From Bimuria novae-zelandiae CBS 107.79 (taxonomy: Eukaryota > Ascomycota > Dothideomycetes > Pleosporales > Didymosphaeriaceae), in assembly GCA_010015655.1 (NCBI GenBank), contig ML976668.1, forward strand, positions 383,907 through 440,129: a stretch of 56,223 nt of DNA. The letters run 5' to 3'. The translations under genes were made by a program, and so were the position numbers. Under the pieces are notes generated by a model. That model was not told the DNA's origin, made no database searches, and saw nothing but the letters and a program-made list of their open reading frames with translations. Positions 1-11,150 of the stretch are shown here, in pieces. Within the stretch, counting starts at the first letter, position 1. Each line of letters begins with the position of its first letter.

Positions 1-381
1 AAGCCGCTAGCTAAAAACTTAAGAGAGGTTGCGGTTTATGCCCTCTAAGCGATTAGGCGACGCTATATTAATAGAGGAGGGCGTTAGTAGAGGGTGGGAA
101 GTAGGTTAAGGTAGTAGAGATATTAGATAATTAGCGCTATACTATATTAAGCAGCGCTAGGCTCTAACGCTAGTAAGTCTAATATATCTTAAGTTAAAAT
201 TTACCCGCGCAGGATCCCCCTAACGCCTATAACCTATAGTTACCCCTATATTGTGGCCTATTAAGTCTGCTAATTAAGTTAATTAAACAGGCATAATTTA
301 TTTAATTAACTTAATAACTTTTGCCTCCCTAATTAACTTAATTAACTTGCTACAATTAAGTTAATTAAGTTAAGTTATTAA
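1..381. repeat. AT-rich, RIP-mutated repeat DNA
   Basis: The stretch has the TpA-rich, CpA-poor composition of the elements beyond 10 kb and no readable protein. From about 240 to 381 it is built of repeated AATTAAGTTAATTAA-type palindromic words in both orientations. It ends abruptly at 381/382, where GC-balanced coding sequence begins. It is probably the edge of an old mobile element; the family is not recognisable. Confidence 0.6.
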
Positions 382-1127
382 GTCGACTTGCTTGTTGCCA
401 GCTCTGATAAAAACACCTATGTGGTTGGCAACAACAAAGATACGGCGGTTATGATCGTTCATGATCTCTTTGGCTGGACGTTTACCAATTTGAGACTCCT
501 GGCGGATCACTTTGCGAAGGAAGCGAACGTCACAGTCTATCTGCCCGACTTGTAAGGCACTACACTCTAGAGTTCTCACATCACCACGTGCTCACAGCCG
601 TTAGTTTCGACGATGATGTCGTCGATCCCGAAACACTCGACGACCCGGAAAAGCGCGCAAAATTCTCCATGCCAGACTTCTTCGCCAAACACTCCAAGGA
701 TGTGCGCTTCCCTGAGATAGTTGCAGCGGCGAAAGAGCTGAAGTCAAAGTACAAGAAGACGGCAGTCATCGCCTACTGTTGGGGTGTTTGCGCGTGTTTC
801 CGGCTCGGCGCGGATCCGGCGCTTGTCGATGTGATATCCGTGGCTCACCCATTGCTCGTGGAGAAGCCAGAGATTGATAATTGCAAGGTACCCGTGCAGA
901 TCATGGCAGCCGAGCACGATATGGAATTTACGCCTGAGTTAAAGGAGTATACGAATAAGGTGATCCCGACGCTGGGTGTGCCGTACGAGTACATCTATTT
1001 TCCGGGTTTAGTGCATGGGTTTGCGGCGAAGGGCGATCAGAATGATGATAAGCAGAAGGATGGGTTGGAGAGATCGAAGAACTCAGCTGTGGGGTTCTTC
1101 AAGGAGTTTTTACATTCTTCATCATGA
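382..1127 (+). pseudogene. Dienelactone hydrolase family protein, 5'-truncated
   Basis: This is an alpha/beta-hydrolase of the dienelactone hydrolase family, cytosolic enzymes that open lactone or ester bonds in aromatic-compound breakdown. The first exon piece (382-551) reads V-D-L-L-V-A-S-S then the family N-terminal region with HDLFGWTFTNLRLLADHF and VYLPD. A 53-nt intron is inferred at 552-604 (GTAAGG...TTAG), which joins PDF to FDDDVVDPE in frame. Exon two runs to the TGA at 1125-1127. The Cys-Asp-His triad is visible: Cys in AYCWGV, Asp in AEHDMEF, His in GLVHGFAAKG. About 230 residues remain. The family usually has roughly 245-260, and the N-terminal CxxG-type opening and start codon are missing: an in-frame TAA at 379-381 lies in the AT-rich repeat. 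A distant 5' exon outside the window is possible but less likely. The triad is intact, so decay may be limited to the lost start. Confidence 0.8.
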
Positions 1128-1552
1128 ACGCGGAAGGGCAGAGATATCAACCTGGGGAATTATTGTTGCTGTCACAGTTTGGACTCAAGTGTCAGCTGCT
1201 GAACGCAATGGTACCAACTATCGTCTGTGAATTTGAGAAAAGAAACGTGAGGATCATTGAGGGAAAGAATGGAGAGAAAGCACGGACACGGTTGAAAATA
1301 ACCAGCCTCCGAGCGTGAAAGCATAACTCGATGAAGGCGGTCCGTGTTCACCATTCGTCCTGCGCGGCCACTACTTGGTTAGCGCGGTCACTTTTACTCG
1401 ACCACGCGCAACTCCCGCAATCGACCCTCTCCTTAGATACCTAAAGGCGACCTCACATGTGCAGGAGTGCCCAAGCGTGTAGTCACAAGATCCAGCGGAC
1501 CTTCAAATTCCCCCGTATTTCGACCAAACCGAATCTGTTCTCACAATCCAGC
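1128..1552. other. Intergenic spacer
   Basis: GC-balanced sequence between the hydrolase stop and the F-box reading frame. It holds only short unconvincing ORFs. It presumably contained the hydrolase 3' end and the F-box promoter, but no TATA box or terminator is clear. Confidence 0.5.
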
Positions 1553-3718
1553 ATGGACGCGTCGTCTCCGTCGGGCGATGCTCCAGCATCACCAGCTGCG
1601 CATGCAATCACTAACAATCTCAACTCTTCACGAGGCTAGTTAAATTTCGAAACACTACCCGCTGAGCTAAAGAGTATGGTATTCAAGAAGCTCTCACAAG
1701 AGGGAAAACCCCCTGATCTGGTCAACGCGAGCCTTGCCTGCAAATTATGGAGCAAAATCTGCATTCCTGTTCTCTGGGCGCACATCTACGCCACGAACGA
1801 AAATCTTATAAGCTTCGTCGAACCGCACGACAGCTACGGCGATACCAAGGGACCACTTTTACGCAGCCTGACGGTCCACGCGCGCCCTATACCGCAGCGG
1901 AATCCTTTTGGGTTGCCAGGTCCCAGCTCTTTGAGCATGCGACTGGGCCAGACTAGCAGGGGCCGAATCATCAAGGAGCTACGAAAGCGCTACGAGGTTC
2001 CTGATCTTGATTGCGCAAATGCGAAATCGTTGGAGAATCTTATATTGCTCCTCATTTCGAGTGGCTGCAATCCCGACCATCCTTTGGACCAATGGGCGGA
2101 CGGCGCGATCATTAAGCTAATGGGTCTTCCAGCTCAGATTCTTGAAGCTCTTATGTTAGCACTCCCACAGATGTGCCGCAGTTTGGAAATTGATGACATC
2201 ATATCGACTTCTTTGCCTGCAACAAATAGCGGAGGTGGTCACATCTGCTCGTCACTCCGCACAGTGATTCCACGCTTGAACTATCTGTGCATAGACTCTG
2301 TGTGTACCTGTCCTTGTCGGTGGAATCCTGAAACTTACGATTTTGAGGACGGCGTCCTGGATGACCCCGAAGGATCCAAGAAGCTTTTTAGCAACATGAA
2401 GGGGCTCTGGATCGGGATGGGTTACTGGACATATTATCTTGAAACCACTCGAAAATTCTGAATGCCAACCAGAGCAGTTATTCTGCGCACTGGGTCGCAT
2501 TCCTTTCGATCCCGTTCACTCGGATGCTATGGAACATGATGAGCAGGAGGTCCAGATTTACGACGATCTAGCGAAGATGCTTCGTCGGGGATATGACCAG
2601 GGCTTCTTTCCTAACACTGAGCAACTCACAGTAACTCATGGATGCGTCAAGTCTTCTGCGTTAGATCAGACTAACTCGTACGTGTACGACATAATCGAGG
2701 GGAAATTCAACAATTACACAGTGTTCCAGCCTTTCCGATCGCTCCAACTTACAGATACACGCGAATCCTGGATGGACGAGATCGTGGAACCCGCTTGGAT
2801 GGACTACATTCGGTTGAGCGGCTTGATATGTGAATAGAACGGCCACATCAAGCTTAGCGGATTAGACTACGCTAGAAAGTACTTGATGAAGACTTAGGGG
2901 ACAAGCAAAAACAATGTCCATTATGCCATTGTTCCTCAGAGCCAAGAATATCTCTACTCCGACGCACTGGAGCCCGACAGAAATAGGGAATACAACATCC
3001 TTTCCCGAATCGACCAACTGCATCCAGCTAAACGGGAGCAATATCCAGATTACATCCAGACCATCTCCAAAATCATCGAGGATTACAAGACAACGAGGCA
3101 TCAAGAGCCTTCGGTTATCCCAGGCCTATACGTCCTCCCATATCTGAAATAAAGAGGTGTGCGCCAATCCTCTCGGGCAGAAGCGGAAAACTATTTCGCT
3201 TTCTTGTGCTACCGCTTGCGCGTCGACGACGGTGTGCAGTCAACAAACACATTTACCGAACAACTCACCCTCACCCACCAAGCACATCCCCATATGCTAC
3301 CAAGGATCTCTTGCTCATAGTTCGCGTGAACTACCAAGCTTCCTACTCCCGCTACAGCTCACCGGATCTCGTCGGACTGGCTGACTTTCAGAAATCTTCA
3401 ATATGGGCGATTCAAGGGGACCAAAACGACTAAGACGATCGCCTTCATCACCATTTACCTGGCAATTACTCCACGGAGTACCTTACTTTCCCTCAATGCG
3501 ATGTTTCTCCTGGCATGGCATTCAAGCGGCCTTCTTATTCTTGGGTAGCGTTCCACGAAGGAGAGCCCCAGTAATACTCAATCATCAACTTATCACGTGA
3601 AGTACGTAAGTATCCACTTCGCACTCGCGAACATGGCTTCGTGAATCTGAACATCGGCTCGCGGATATCCAGTTTGGATGGTTTTGAAGAGACGGCTTTT
3701 TCGTTTTGGAACATGTAG
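1553..3718 (+). pseudogene. F-box protein gene broken by stops and frameshifts
   Basis: F-box proteins are substrate adaptors of SCF ubiquitin ligases. The likely start is ATG 1553 (MDASSPSGDAPASPAA). After an in-frame TAG at 1637-1639 the same frame gives an F-box: LNFETLPAELKSMVFKKL, then LVNASLACKLWSKICIPVLW. The frame shifts once between about 2415 and 2460. It then continues with coding-like sequence through TAG 2835, TAG 2895 and TAA 3150. It shifts again near 3290-3310 and continues through TAA 3431 and TAA 3572 to the TAG at 3716-3718. Later residues such as LPGNYSTEYLTFPQCDVSPG and YSIINLSREVRKYPLRTREH are clearly protein-like, so this is one decayed gene of about 720 codons. Every internal stop is TAG or TAA, as expected from C-to-T change in CAG/CAA. 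The C-terminal function is unknown. The frame stays fairly open to about 3870, so the true end is uncertain. Confidence 0.72.
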
Positions 3719-4309
3719 TTAGCTTAGCATCAATATGTGATTTTTCCTTCTTCGAGCATGATGCGTGATGATGGGGTGAAAGCGTTGGGGGAGAGAAGCG
3801 CGATCCCGAAGCTAGGAGTTATCTCGGAGATAGATCCTGCAACCACGCGTCATCTTCGCATTTCGCGTTAATTAGCCTTAATTAACCTCCTAACTCTCAG
3901 TCTTTTCATCCTCCTCACGCCACGCGACGGCAGCAGTGAAACCGCGCCGTGGCCTATATATTGAACGCGCGGTCTTCAGCACCAGAAACTATTCGCATCC
4001 ACAACATCAAGCGCATAATTGTATAGTAGCAATATTTGCTATGGATTCCTCGCATGACTGAAACTAACCATGAGATAGCCGATTATCCAAACAAAATACC
4101 GCAGTTATCCAAAAGATGAAAATAGATAAAAGCGCCTGGCAGATTAGCTGGTCGAAGCCAGCCCGCAGCGGAATGCCAGACTAGGCTCCATGAGTGATAA
4201 ATATTCCGGCACAGCAACACCGAGATTCCGCAATTGTAAAGATATTTCACACCGTACACTGGTCGCAAGATATTTGCTCCTGTGGCCCGTTGAGCTCTTC
4301 GCAACAAGA
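3719..4309. other. Intergenic spacer with a TATA-like site
   Basis: The spacer lies between the F-box relic and the 3' end of the minus-strand gene. Around 3953-3960 there is a CTATATATTG box, followed about 85 bp later by ATGGATTCCTCGCATGA, a tiny open frame (MDSSHD-stop at about 4040). It could be the promoter and start of a lost plus-strand gene. No supported gene is present. Confidence 0.4.
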
Positions 4310-5844
4310 TTAGGCCGTGGTGGCGAATGCAACGCCGTTGAGCGCGCAGCACTTCTCCAGCGAACGTAGAGGAGCAACGCCTCCGTTCTCGCCATCGGCT
4401 TGGGCAGCGCTACCATCATCTTGGTCATCCTGCTGATCGGGAGCTTCTGCAATGAGGTTCCATTGTGAAGAACCACCATGGCGCCCAACAAGGTCAAGCA
4501 AGCGTTCGACGATCTCCCCCGTTGTCTCGCCGATCAACTCAAAGTCCGCCAGGTAATTCGAGGCCAAGTGCGGCTGCCAATAGGCGGTCCACTCGTAAGC
4601 CATTTTGAAAGAGCTATCGGCATTGAATGGGATGATGGACGTGTACAGCGCGTTGAGCTGCACGGTGACCACAGGCGACAACGTCGGTTTCTCGGGTAAC
4701 ATGCTCCATGCCTTCATCAAGAAGGCGCTTGCTTCGTACAGGCGATATACGCACTCGACTGGATCGTCGATGGAACCCTTCCACCAGGGGAGTTCGAAGC
4801 ACACGTTGCGAAAGCGCGCCACCGAGAGCCACATGCGCTTAGCATGTTCGGTTGCATGGCTGGGCAGGCGATAGAACGTACATTGAGTGTCGCTGAGATA
4901 GGCCTGCAAGGCCGTGGTGGACTCAATCAGCACGCTGCCTCGGGTATACAGCAGCCAGGAAGCCTCCTCGTTGATCGCGCGCGACAGAGAGAGAACGTTG
5001 AAGCGGCCGTACGTCTTGCTGGATCCCTCCAGATCCTCATCGTATAGCGTCAGGCCATTACCCTTCCCGATCTTCATGCAGCCATCTCCATGCTTCCTGC
5101 AACTGGCTCGCTCACGGCGTGTAGAGTTCGGGCCACAGCATTGTTTGAGGAGCACCGGATCCTCGGCATCCAAGCAGTAAGAGTATATGAGTTGACGTAT
5201 CTCCTTAGGCAGCCGATCTAGGTCGCCGGAACCACTCTGGACTTTGATGATAGCAGGTGAAGCTGTGATCTTCTTCTTCTGGGCTGAGCTGCGAGAACTG
5301 GGCGCATATCGAGTTTTGCGAGGTGCGCATGGGCTTGCCGGACTAGCAAGTGCTTTCTTCGGGGTAGAGACCTCGCTGGGACGATCAGGTACGACGCGCA
5401 AGCGCAACCGCTTCGCCGACCTGTTTGTAATCAGACCCCGCAAATACCCAACCGTTCGAGACCCCACAAAAGAGCTTACCGGGGAACAGGGCTAGGAGAA
5501 GCTGTACGCTTAGCTGATTTAGGGAGGAAGCGACCGTTGGGTCCGCGTTCGAGACGCTTCGGGGTAGGTGAGTACTCGGACGGCGAATAGTCAGATGGTG
5601 AAGAGTCGGACATGCACTCGGGCGGCGGGGATGGCGTGCGCGACAGCACCGACAGCTCAGACGAGTACGACAGGGCGGGTGACGCCTTCCGATCACGGGG
5701 AGCGGGTGGTGGGGACGGCGTCCTAGAAAGTACAGACAGCTCGGAGCTGTCGGACATAGTTGGGGATGGCTGTCGATGGGTGAGGCCACGACCACGCGAG
5801 GTAGCGCAGGTGCTGCGTTTGACAGTGACGCGCCTTTTCGCCAT
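4310..5844 (-). CDS. Hypothetical protein with F-box-like (2EXR-type) segment, two exons
   Basis: This is the only intact protein gene recognised here. Exon 1 is 5844-5480. A 59-nt intron is inferred at 5479-5421 (donor GTAAGC, acceptor AAACAG), which joins PSPVPR to SAKRLRLR in frame. Exon 2 is 5420-4310 and ends in TAA. The product is about 491 aa. Residues 1-180 are low-complexity and disordered, rich in Ser, Pro, Arg and Lys. They carry a duplicated block SSELSVLSRTPSPPP (two copies about 30 residues apart) and basic patches that could be nuclear signals. Near residue 205 is LDRLPKEIRQLIYSYCLDAE, the LPxEIRxxIYxxxL opening of fungal 2EXR/F-box-like proteins. Next come a Cys-rich patch (QCCGPNSTRRERASCRKHGDGC) and a helical region. 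The C-terminus is acidic (DQQDDQDD). Function is unknown; protein binding through the F-box-like part is inference. A TATA-like site lies about 85-90 bp upstream. Confidence 0.82.
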
Positions 5845-5927
5845 TGCCGTGCGTCGGGGCTTGCACGGATGTAGGCCAACGCTGGAGAAGCACGGGTTCG
5901 AGTACAGCGAATGAGGGGGCTGGAAGG

Positions 5928-5934
5928 TTATATA
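5928..5934 (-). promoter_or_regulatory. TATA-like box upstream of the minus-strand gene
   Basis: Read on the minus strand the sequence is GTATATAACC, about 84-90 bp before the ATG at 5844. Position and orientation suit a core promoter for the two-exon gene; no transcript data support it. Confidence 0.4.
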
Positions 5935-6003
5935 CAGAGAGTGCGGTTGGTCGAAGACTTTGTTGAGCGCTTTGGAACCACCTTCACCTCGGGCGTGGCA
6001 TCA

Positions 6004-6077
6004 GTAATTCAAAGTGCACGAGTGAAGGCGGGGCACCTTCCCTGCCACGGTCAACCACTTCCTTCACTTTGAATTAC
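6004..6077. repeat. Inverted repeat / hairpin
   Basis: GTAATTCAAAGTG (6004-6016) is exactly reverse-complementary to CACTTTGAATTAC (6065-6077). An inner pair AGTGAAGG / CCTTCACT extends the match. It could be a tiny MITE relic or a protein-binding palindrome upstream of the minus-strand gene. Confidence 0.6.
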
Positions 6078-7332
6078 TTCGAACGACGGTTACGGGGGCC
6101 AGCACGTGAAAGAAGCTACACCCGGGCACGGTTCGGGAACACAGGCGCCCTTTTCACAACAGCTGAACGAGCCGCGAGGTTGACAGTCATTGTTCAGGGC
6201 AGGAAGAACGAGTAGTTGATATGTAGACCACGATAAGGTCACTGCAATACACACCGAGGATTGATCGGTGTTTCACAAGGCGTGGAGCAGGTGCAGCGGC
6301 TGCTCAACAACATCGCAGCTGCCCCTATAAAGTCATTATCCGCCGATAAGCACTTCATTTCAATTCCGAACCACGCACATGCATCAACACACTATACTCC
6401 AGTGTACGCTGCTACTCTTGCCACATAGGAGCTTGCAGAGAAAGTAGAATGAAGCGATCGTGCGGTCGCAATGGGACTGCACAAGGGACACTTGGTCTGA
6501 CGAGGCGCCGACGTGTTCTAATCTGTCTTATAGGATCGCCCTATATTCCTTGCGAATCTCATTCCTACGGAGCAACAAATTAGCATATGCACATGCCTCC
6601 GCCGTCAGCTTTCCAAACAAGTAATATTCGGAAAGTCGCTACTGGGCTCTCTGATGCACGAGGATTGTTTCCCTACTCGCGCAAATCGTTTTCCACCGTA
6701 GTAAACTCGTGGTGTTTGCTTCGCAGCGCCGAGCACTCATTCTGCTGTTGTGCGAGCCGGCGCTGACCGGTGACAATGCCCGAGGTATGATCGTATGCTG
6801 CTTCGCTCCCTAAGGCTGCGTTTGGGCTGCAACGCAGATGTCGAGTGTACTGTTAATTGGTATTAGTAACGTTGAAGGACAATGTCTTTTATTCGCGATT
6901 GCCTCCTACGACATTGAGCGCTTGAACAGCGTCGTGTCATCTTAGAACAGGCTTCTCTGCCATTATTGCCCTTTACTCTAAGCTCTTTCATGTGTTTTAT
7001 ACCTTCAAAACAACATTAAAAAAAGCGGACCTAGACGGCCAATCCTATCATGCGTATTAATGGAGAGCAGATCCAGACAATCGCACACACTTTCAATGAT
7101 TTTGACAAAGAAGATTGGATTTATGGACCCTTTTCATATTTGCAGAAGCCTCTCTGCATTTAGGCTCCCTTGTGGAAGGGACACGAAGGTAAGCGCCGAT
7201 GACCGGACATCATGCACGTTGCTTCCGTTTACGGCTGCTGGCAAGCCATGCCCGGTTATCTTACCCCTCTCTGCCTGTCGCAATCTACAAGAACCACCGC
7301 ACAGATCAAATACTTTCCATCACGAATCCGCT
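6078..7332. other. Non-coding spacer upstream of the HET relic
   Basis: GC-balanced sequence without a supported gene. A CCCCTATAAAGTC box at 6321-6333 looks like a plus-strand core promoter. About 115 bp later an ATG (6449) opens only 42 codons. An open frame from 7060 is continuous with the HET start at 7333, but its first 90 codons resemble no known domain. Confidence 0.4.
6326..6332 (+). promoter_or_regulatory. TATA-like box, possible promoter
   Basis: TATAAAG follows a C-run in an otherwise gene-poor spacer. It could have served the decayed HET gene or a lost small gene. It is supported only by motif and orientation. Confidence 0.3.
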
Positions 7333-9514
7333 ATGAAGAGACTCATTTTGCCTTCCTATAGGAAGGAACGAACACGATTCGCGTATCAACCTCACAATGC
7401 AGAGCAAGAGATTCGCGTTCTGCTGCTAGAGCCAGCAGCAAACTATTCGGATCGCTTAAAGGCACAGTTAGTGCATCGATCAATGGTTGATTCAACAGCA
7501 GCGAACCTCAATTTGTTCTATGATGCTGTTTCTTATCATTTGGGACCTCCCGAATTCTCGTCTGATTACACATTCAGTTTCAGATCCTCAAGATTAGCCC
7601 CAGTGTAGATGCCATGCTCCGATCGCTGCGAAAGTCATCGCTCAGCCGCTGTAGATAGACGCGATATGCGCCAATCAGGAAAATCTCAATAAAAGAGATA
7701 TACACGTTCGTTGCATAGGCATCATCTTCTCGCGAGCTAGAAATATGCATGTTTAGCTCAGTAAGGCAAGTAACTAAGTAAGTGCCGTGTTTACATACCT
7801 ACGGGAACTCGCAATACGTCACATAGAAGAAAGTACCAAGGCATTAAGGGCATTGAAAGAGTTTTAATCAGAGCTAGCAATAATACAGTAAACACGCTGC
7901 TTGAGCGACCGTGGTTCAGAAGGAGATAGGTCATTCAAGAGATTCATCTCACGCATTACAAGTCAGTACTCTGCGGCTCCTGCAAGATATCGTGGAACTA
8001 GTTCCATTCAGGCATTAGCGTTCTTCAGGACAACAGCGGTCTGATAATTAGCCTCAGTCAAGCGGCTCGTCAATCAGTACGCAACATTCTAGCTTTTAAT
8101 AGAAGACCAAAGCCGCTTCTAACCCTTCTATTCCAGTTCAATTTGTCCAGTTACACGGATCCCAAGGACAGGATCTTTGCAATACAGGATAGCCCATGAC
8201 TATTCACAGCGTAAGCTAGGTTTTAAGGACCGTGTGGTGAGCCAGTATATTACCTCAACAGCTTTGGGACTCACATATGACCAGCCGTGGGTAGAAACAT
8301 ACAAGAATTTCGCAAGAGCATGCATAAATTCCGGGAGATACTTAAAACCATTACAGCACCTAGCTTCTTTCGGGAAGTTTTCTTCAGTAAATAACCTTTA
8401 GCCATCGTGGATCCCAGATTAGACGGCAGGGAGATACCACCAAAGCTATTTTATCCTGTCTAACCCTTACGCGGAATCTGGCGGATCCGATGCAGCTACT
8501 ATAAATTTCTTCACGAAACTCAGCCTACAACTTAGTAGGTTACTATACGGACCGCTTCATTAATTAAGCAGCAAATCTTAGGATAATCTGCATTTTATCA
8601 AAGAGCTATATAGTTTTGTCAAGAAAACATGGTTCTACAAAACAGAAATTCAAACAAGAATCCTGCGAAGATTGGCCAAAAGCACGGCCGAAGCTATACT
8701 CAACAACCAGCTCTCAATCACGGCAAAACCAATTCAGTAGAGAGAGCTCAATAAGTTTAAATCCAAGTCGCCACACTCCGGAACTCAAGACATGCTCATC
8801 CAGATTTCGCACGAAGACAATTCGTACAAGCGCATGTTAAACCGCACGAGACCGCTACTCTACGTACAGTTCGAGCGGATCCAGAAGCTCAGTCCTGAAT
8901 CTAAACTTAAGCACTTATTATTAGGTAAAAGCTTTCTCACTGCTACAGTTAGCAAATTAACAAACCACCACCTTACCTATGCTAACTACAAAAGGCAAAT
9001 CTTGCCAGTCATCCTACCCTCCTCAGTCGAGAGCGACTAATGTATCTTTTGACCTTAGGAGACGACATTCCAAGATTGCTCCAATCCTAAAACACTTAGC
9101 TTTTTGCTACGAAAGGCAGCCCCACTGGTAAATCAAGGCTTTAGTGAGACCACTTTAATTAGTAACATAAGCAAAACGTCATCTAACACAAGCACCATTA
9201 GTAACACTCAAAATAACCTAGCTAAAGATTCAACTAATATTTCCGATAAAGAAACACCAAGACTTGAGGATACCAAGTCAGAAACGAGTACCAAAATGCA
9301 GAAAGGCGAAGTTGTAGCAGGCGGTGGCCACAGAGAAAAAGAAGCAACGTTCATGGACAAGAGAAATAATATAGATAAGAGGGCTGAAAAGGCCACTCAG
9401 AATATTGCAGAGAACAATAAGGGTGGAAGTGGCAATTTAGTTCGAGTTAAGAATAAGGTGCATTCACCCAACAAGCAATACAGTAACCGCACCAAAGGTT
9501 TCAGAGAAGTATAG
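7333..9514 (+). pseudogene. Decayed HET-domain (heterokaryon incompatibility) gene
   Basis: HET-domain proteins trigger cell death after fusion of incompatible fungal cells. Start chosen at ATG 7333 (MKRLILPSY...), followed by the family opening QEIRVLLLEPA and YDAVSYHLGPP. Later HET landmarks occur in the expected order but in shifted frames: L-stop-IDAICANQENLN (7649-7690), RPWFRRR-stop-VIQEIH (7906-7944), TDPKDRIFAIQD (about 8153-8190), PWVETYKNFARACINSGRYL (about 8287-8346) and PSWIPD-stop-T (8402-8425). Three stops (7652, 7927, 8420) fall on the invariant Trp positions of these motifs (TGG to TAG). At least two indels separate the first motifs. After 8620 the frame continues through coding-like, Lys/Ser/Asn-rich sequence to 9040 and then 9104-9514, a low-complexity tail. 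This is a pseudogene; HET genes are multicopy and therefore natural RIP targets. Confidence 0.82.
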
Positions 9515-10272
9515 CAATTTGTCCCCAAAGGCGAGAAATTCCATCTCACAGGCATTGGCTTCATCAGCAGACCTAAGGCTATTACTGTTAGTCATTCCAG
9601 TCAGTTTAAGGTTTTCATCATCTAATCATATTAAAGTGTACGAGGCAAAGCGTAGCCATCTAGTGGAGATAGCCTGTAATCAAGCCGTAAAAGCGCAAGT
9701 ACTCTTCAATACCTCCGGTTAATCTTAGGTTGCATTTCCTGGCATAGAATTTTCAGACTCGCTTAAAACTGCCTCCGAAAACCGTCCGCAGAATACTATA
9801 AAAGACTAATAAATGGACAGGAAAAGATAGCTTAGAAGACGGCGTAGTCGATGAGAGTGCAAAGCCTGGCGAAATACCGAAATATGCGTTGAGGAGAGCC
9901 CGGAAAGTACGGGACAGGGCGAAGACGGGAGTGAATGATTTGTTGAGACGTTTCGGAAGATTGATCATGGGCACAGGAAGGTCAACAATACGCCACCGCA
10001 AAGACCTAGTCAGAGCACATTCGTTTCGCTGTGCACGCGTTTTGGACATTGTGTCGTGTCTAGAAGGCGCTGTCAGCTTCACTTACTCAGCTGCTAGGTT
10101 GAGGCGGGCTCATATTTCTTACAAAACCCTCCTGAATCAAGAGCACATGTATAAGTGTCCGAAAACTTCCTCGGCGCGTTCAGGATTTCCTGCGTGTTTG
10201 GTGGCCCGTGCACCGCGTGTCCGTGCGTGTGATGCGCCGATTCGCGTGATGCGCCACCCATTATCAAAATAA
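9515..10272 (+). other. Possible C-terminal remnant of the HET gene or adjoining coding relic
   Basis: Open plus-strand pieces at 9519-9722 and about 9760-10080 look weakly coding. The latter gives DSLEDGVVDESAKPGEIPKY followed by a basic helix-like stretch (RRARKVRDRAKTGVNDLL). They are too short and broken to name. Near 10204-10262 the words GTGATGCGCC / GTGATGCGCCAC repeat. GC-balanced sequence ends at about 10270. Confidence 0.35.
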
Positions 10273-10723
10273 CAAAAGTTCAACACGCCATAAATCTACT
10301 AATATAGCTCTAATTAACAACACGCTAGAATTGCTAAAACTTAAAAAAAATATAAAAAAGTACAATTAAGTATAGTATTATATAATCTATATTAACCTAA
10401 AGACACCATGGTCTAGTGCACCCTATAAGATTAAAAACGCTAATTAGTAAAAACTTAATTTATAATAAAAGTAGAAACTTATAAAGCATACTAAAAACTT
10501 ATAAAGAATGAGATACTACTCATAAGAAAAATAATATAGAGATTTACCTTTATAATAGTAAAGAAGCCGGTTAGCAAGAGCGAGGCTACTTACTTTATTA
10601 ATGAATATAATAATTATAATATCTAATAATTTATAGATAGTATGGATAGTATAAACCTAGTTAAAAAAAACCTCCGTTTATTTTACTTTCCTATAACGTA
10701 CTTTACAAAAGAGCGACTTATAC
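10273..10723. other. AT-rich, RIP-mutated flank
   Basis: First stretch of the AT compartment and the target into which Gypsy-1 inserted. No motif or reading frame is recognisable. Confidence 0.5.
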
Positions 10724-11150
10724 TGTTACGAACCAGAAGCAAGATGACGAGGGATGGGCGCTTATAAGGACAGGTGGCCAAGGAACGGATTAATAAGTAC
10801 GCTAAGGAGCTAGCCTTAGGGTCACGTAACTACTTAGTAGATTAGTGGTACTAAGCAACTAAGCAAGGCACGTTACTACTTAGTTAATTAGTAGTACTAA
10901 GCAATCGAGCAAGCAAGTATATATGTATATAGGACGGTTTCCTATTCTACGCTCCTTATAGTTAACTTATATATCTTCTATGCGAGTACTTTCTCCTATA
11001 TAGAGTAATAGTTATCTTATTTATTATAAAATTAAATTATCTAGCACGCGCTAAGTGTCGTATTAACTTATACTACTAAATAATTTATAAGGCACCTTAT
11101 TACCTTACTACCTTAATCTAGATTAGACTAAGAAAGAGCGCCCTATAACA
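10724..11150 (+). repeat. 5' LTR of Gypsy-1
   Basis: It starts TGTTACGAACCAGAAG and ends CCCTATAACA. Nearly all differences from the 3' LTR are G/A and C/T transitions, and the 3' copy is the more mutated (TGTTACG versus TATTATA). The 5' copy carries about 45 extra bp around 10855-10905, an internal duplication of the GTACTAAGCAA block. Confidence 0.9.

Noticed and set aside
4605..4874. Plus-strand ORFs across 4478-5495
   Set aside because: Shadows of the two-exon minus-strand gene, which has better composition and a domain.
9753..10082. 109-codon minus-strand ORF
   Set aside because: It overlaps the plus-strand coding-like remnant. Its composition looks like the antisense shadow of that frame.
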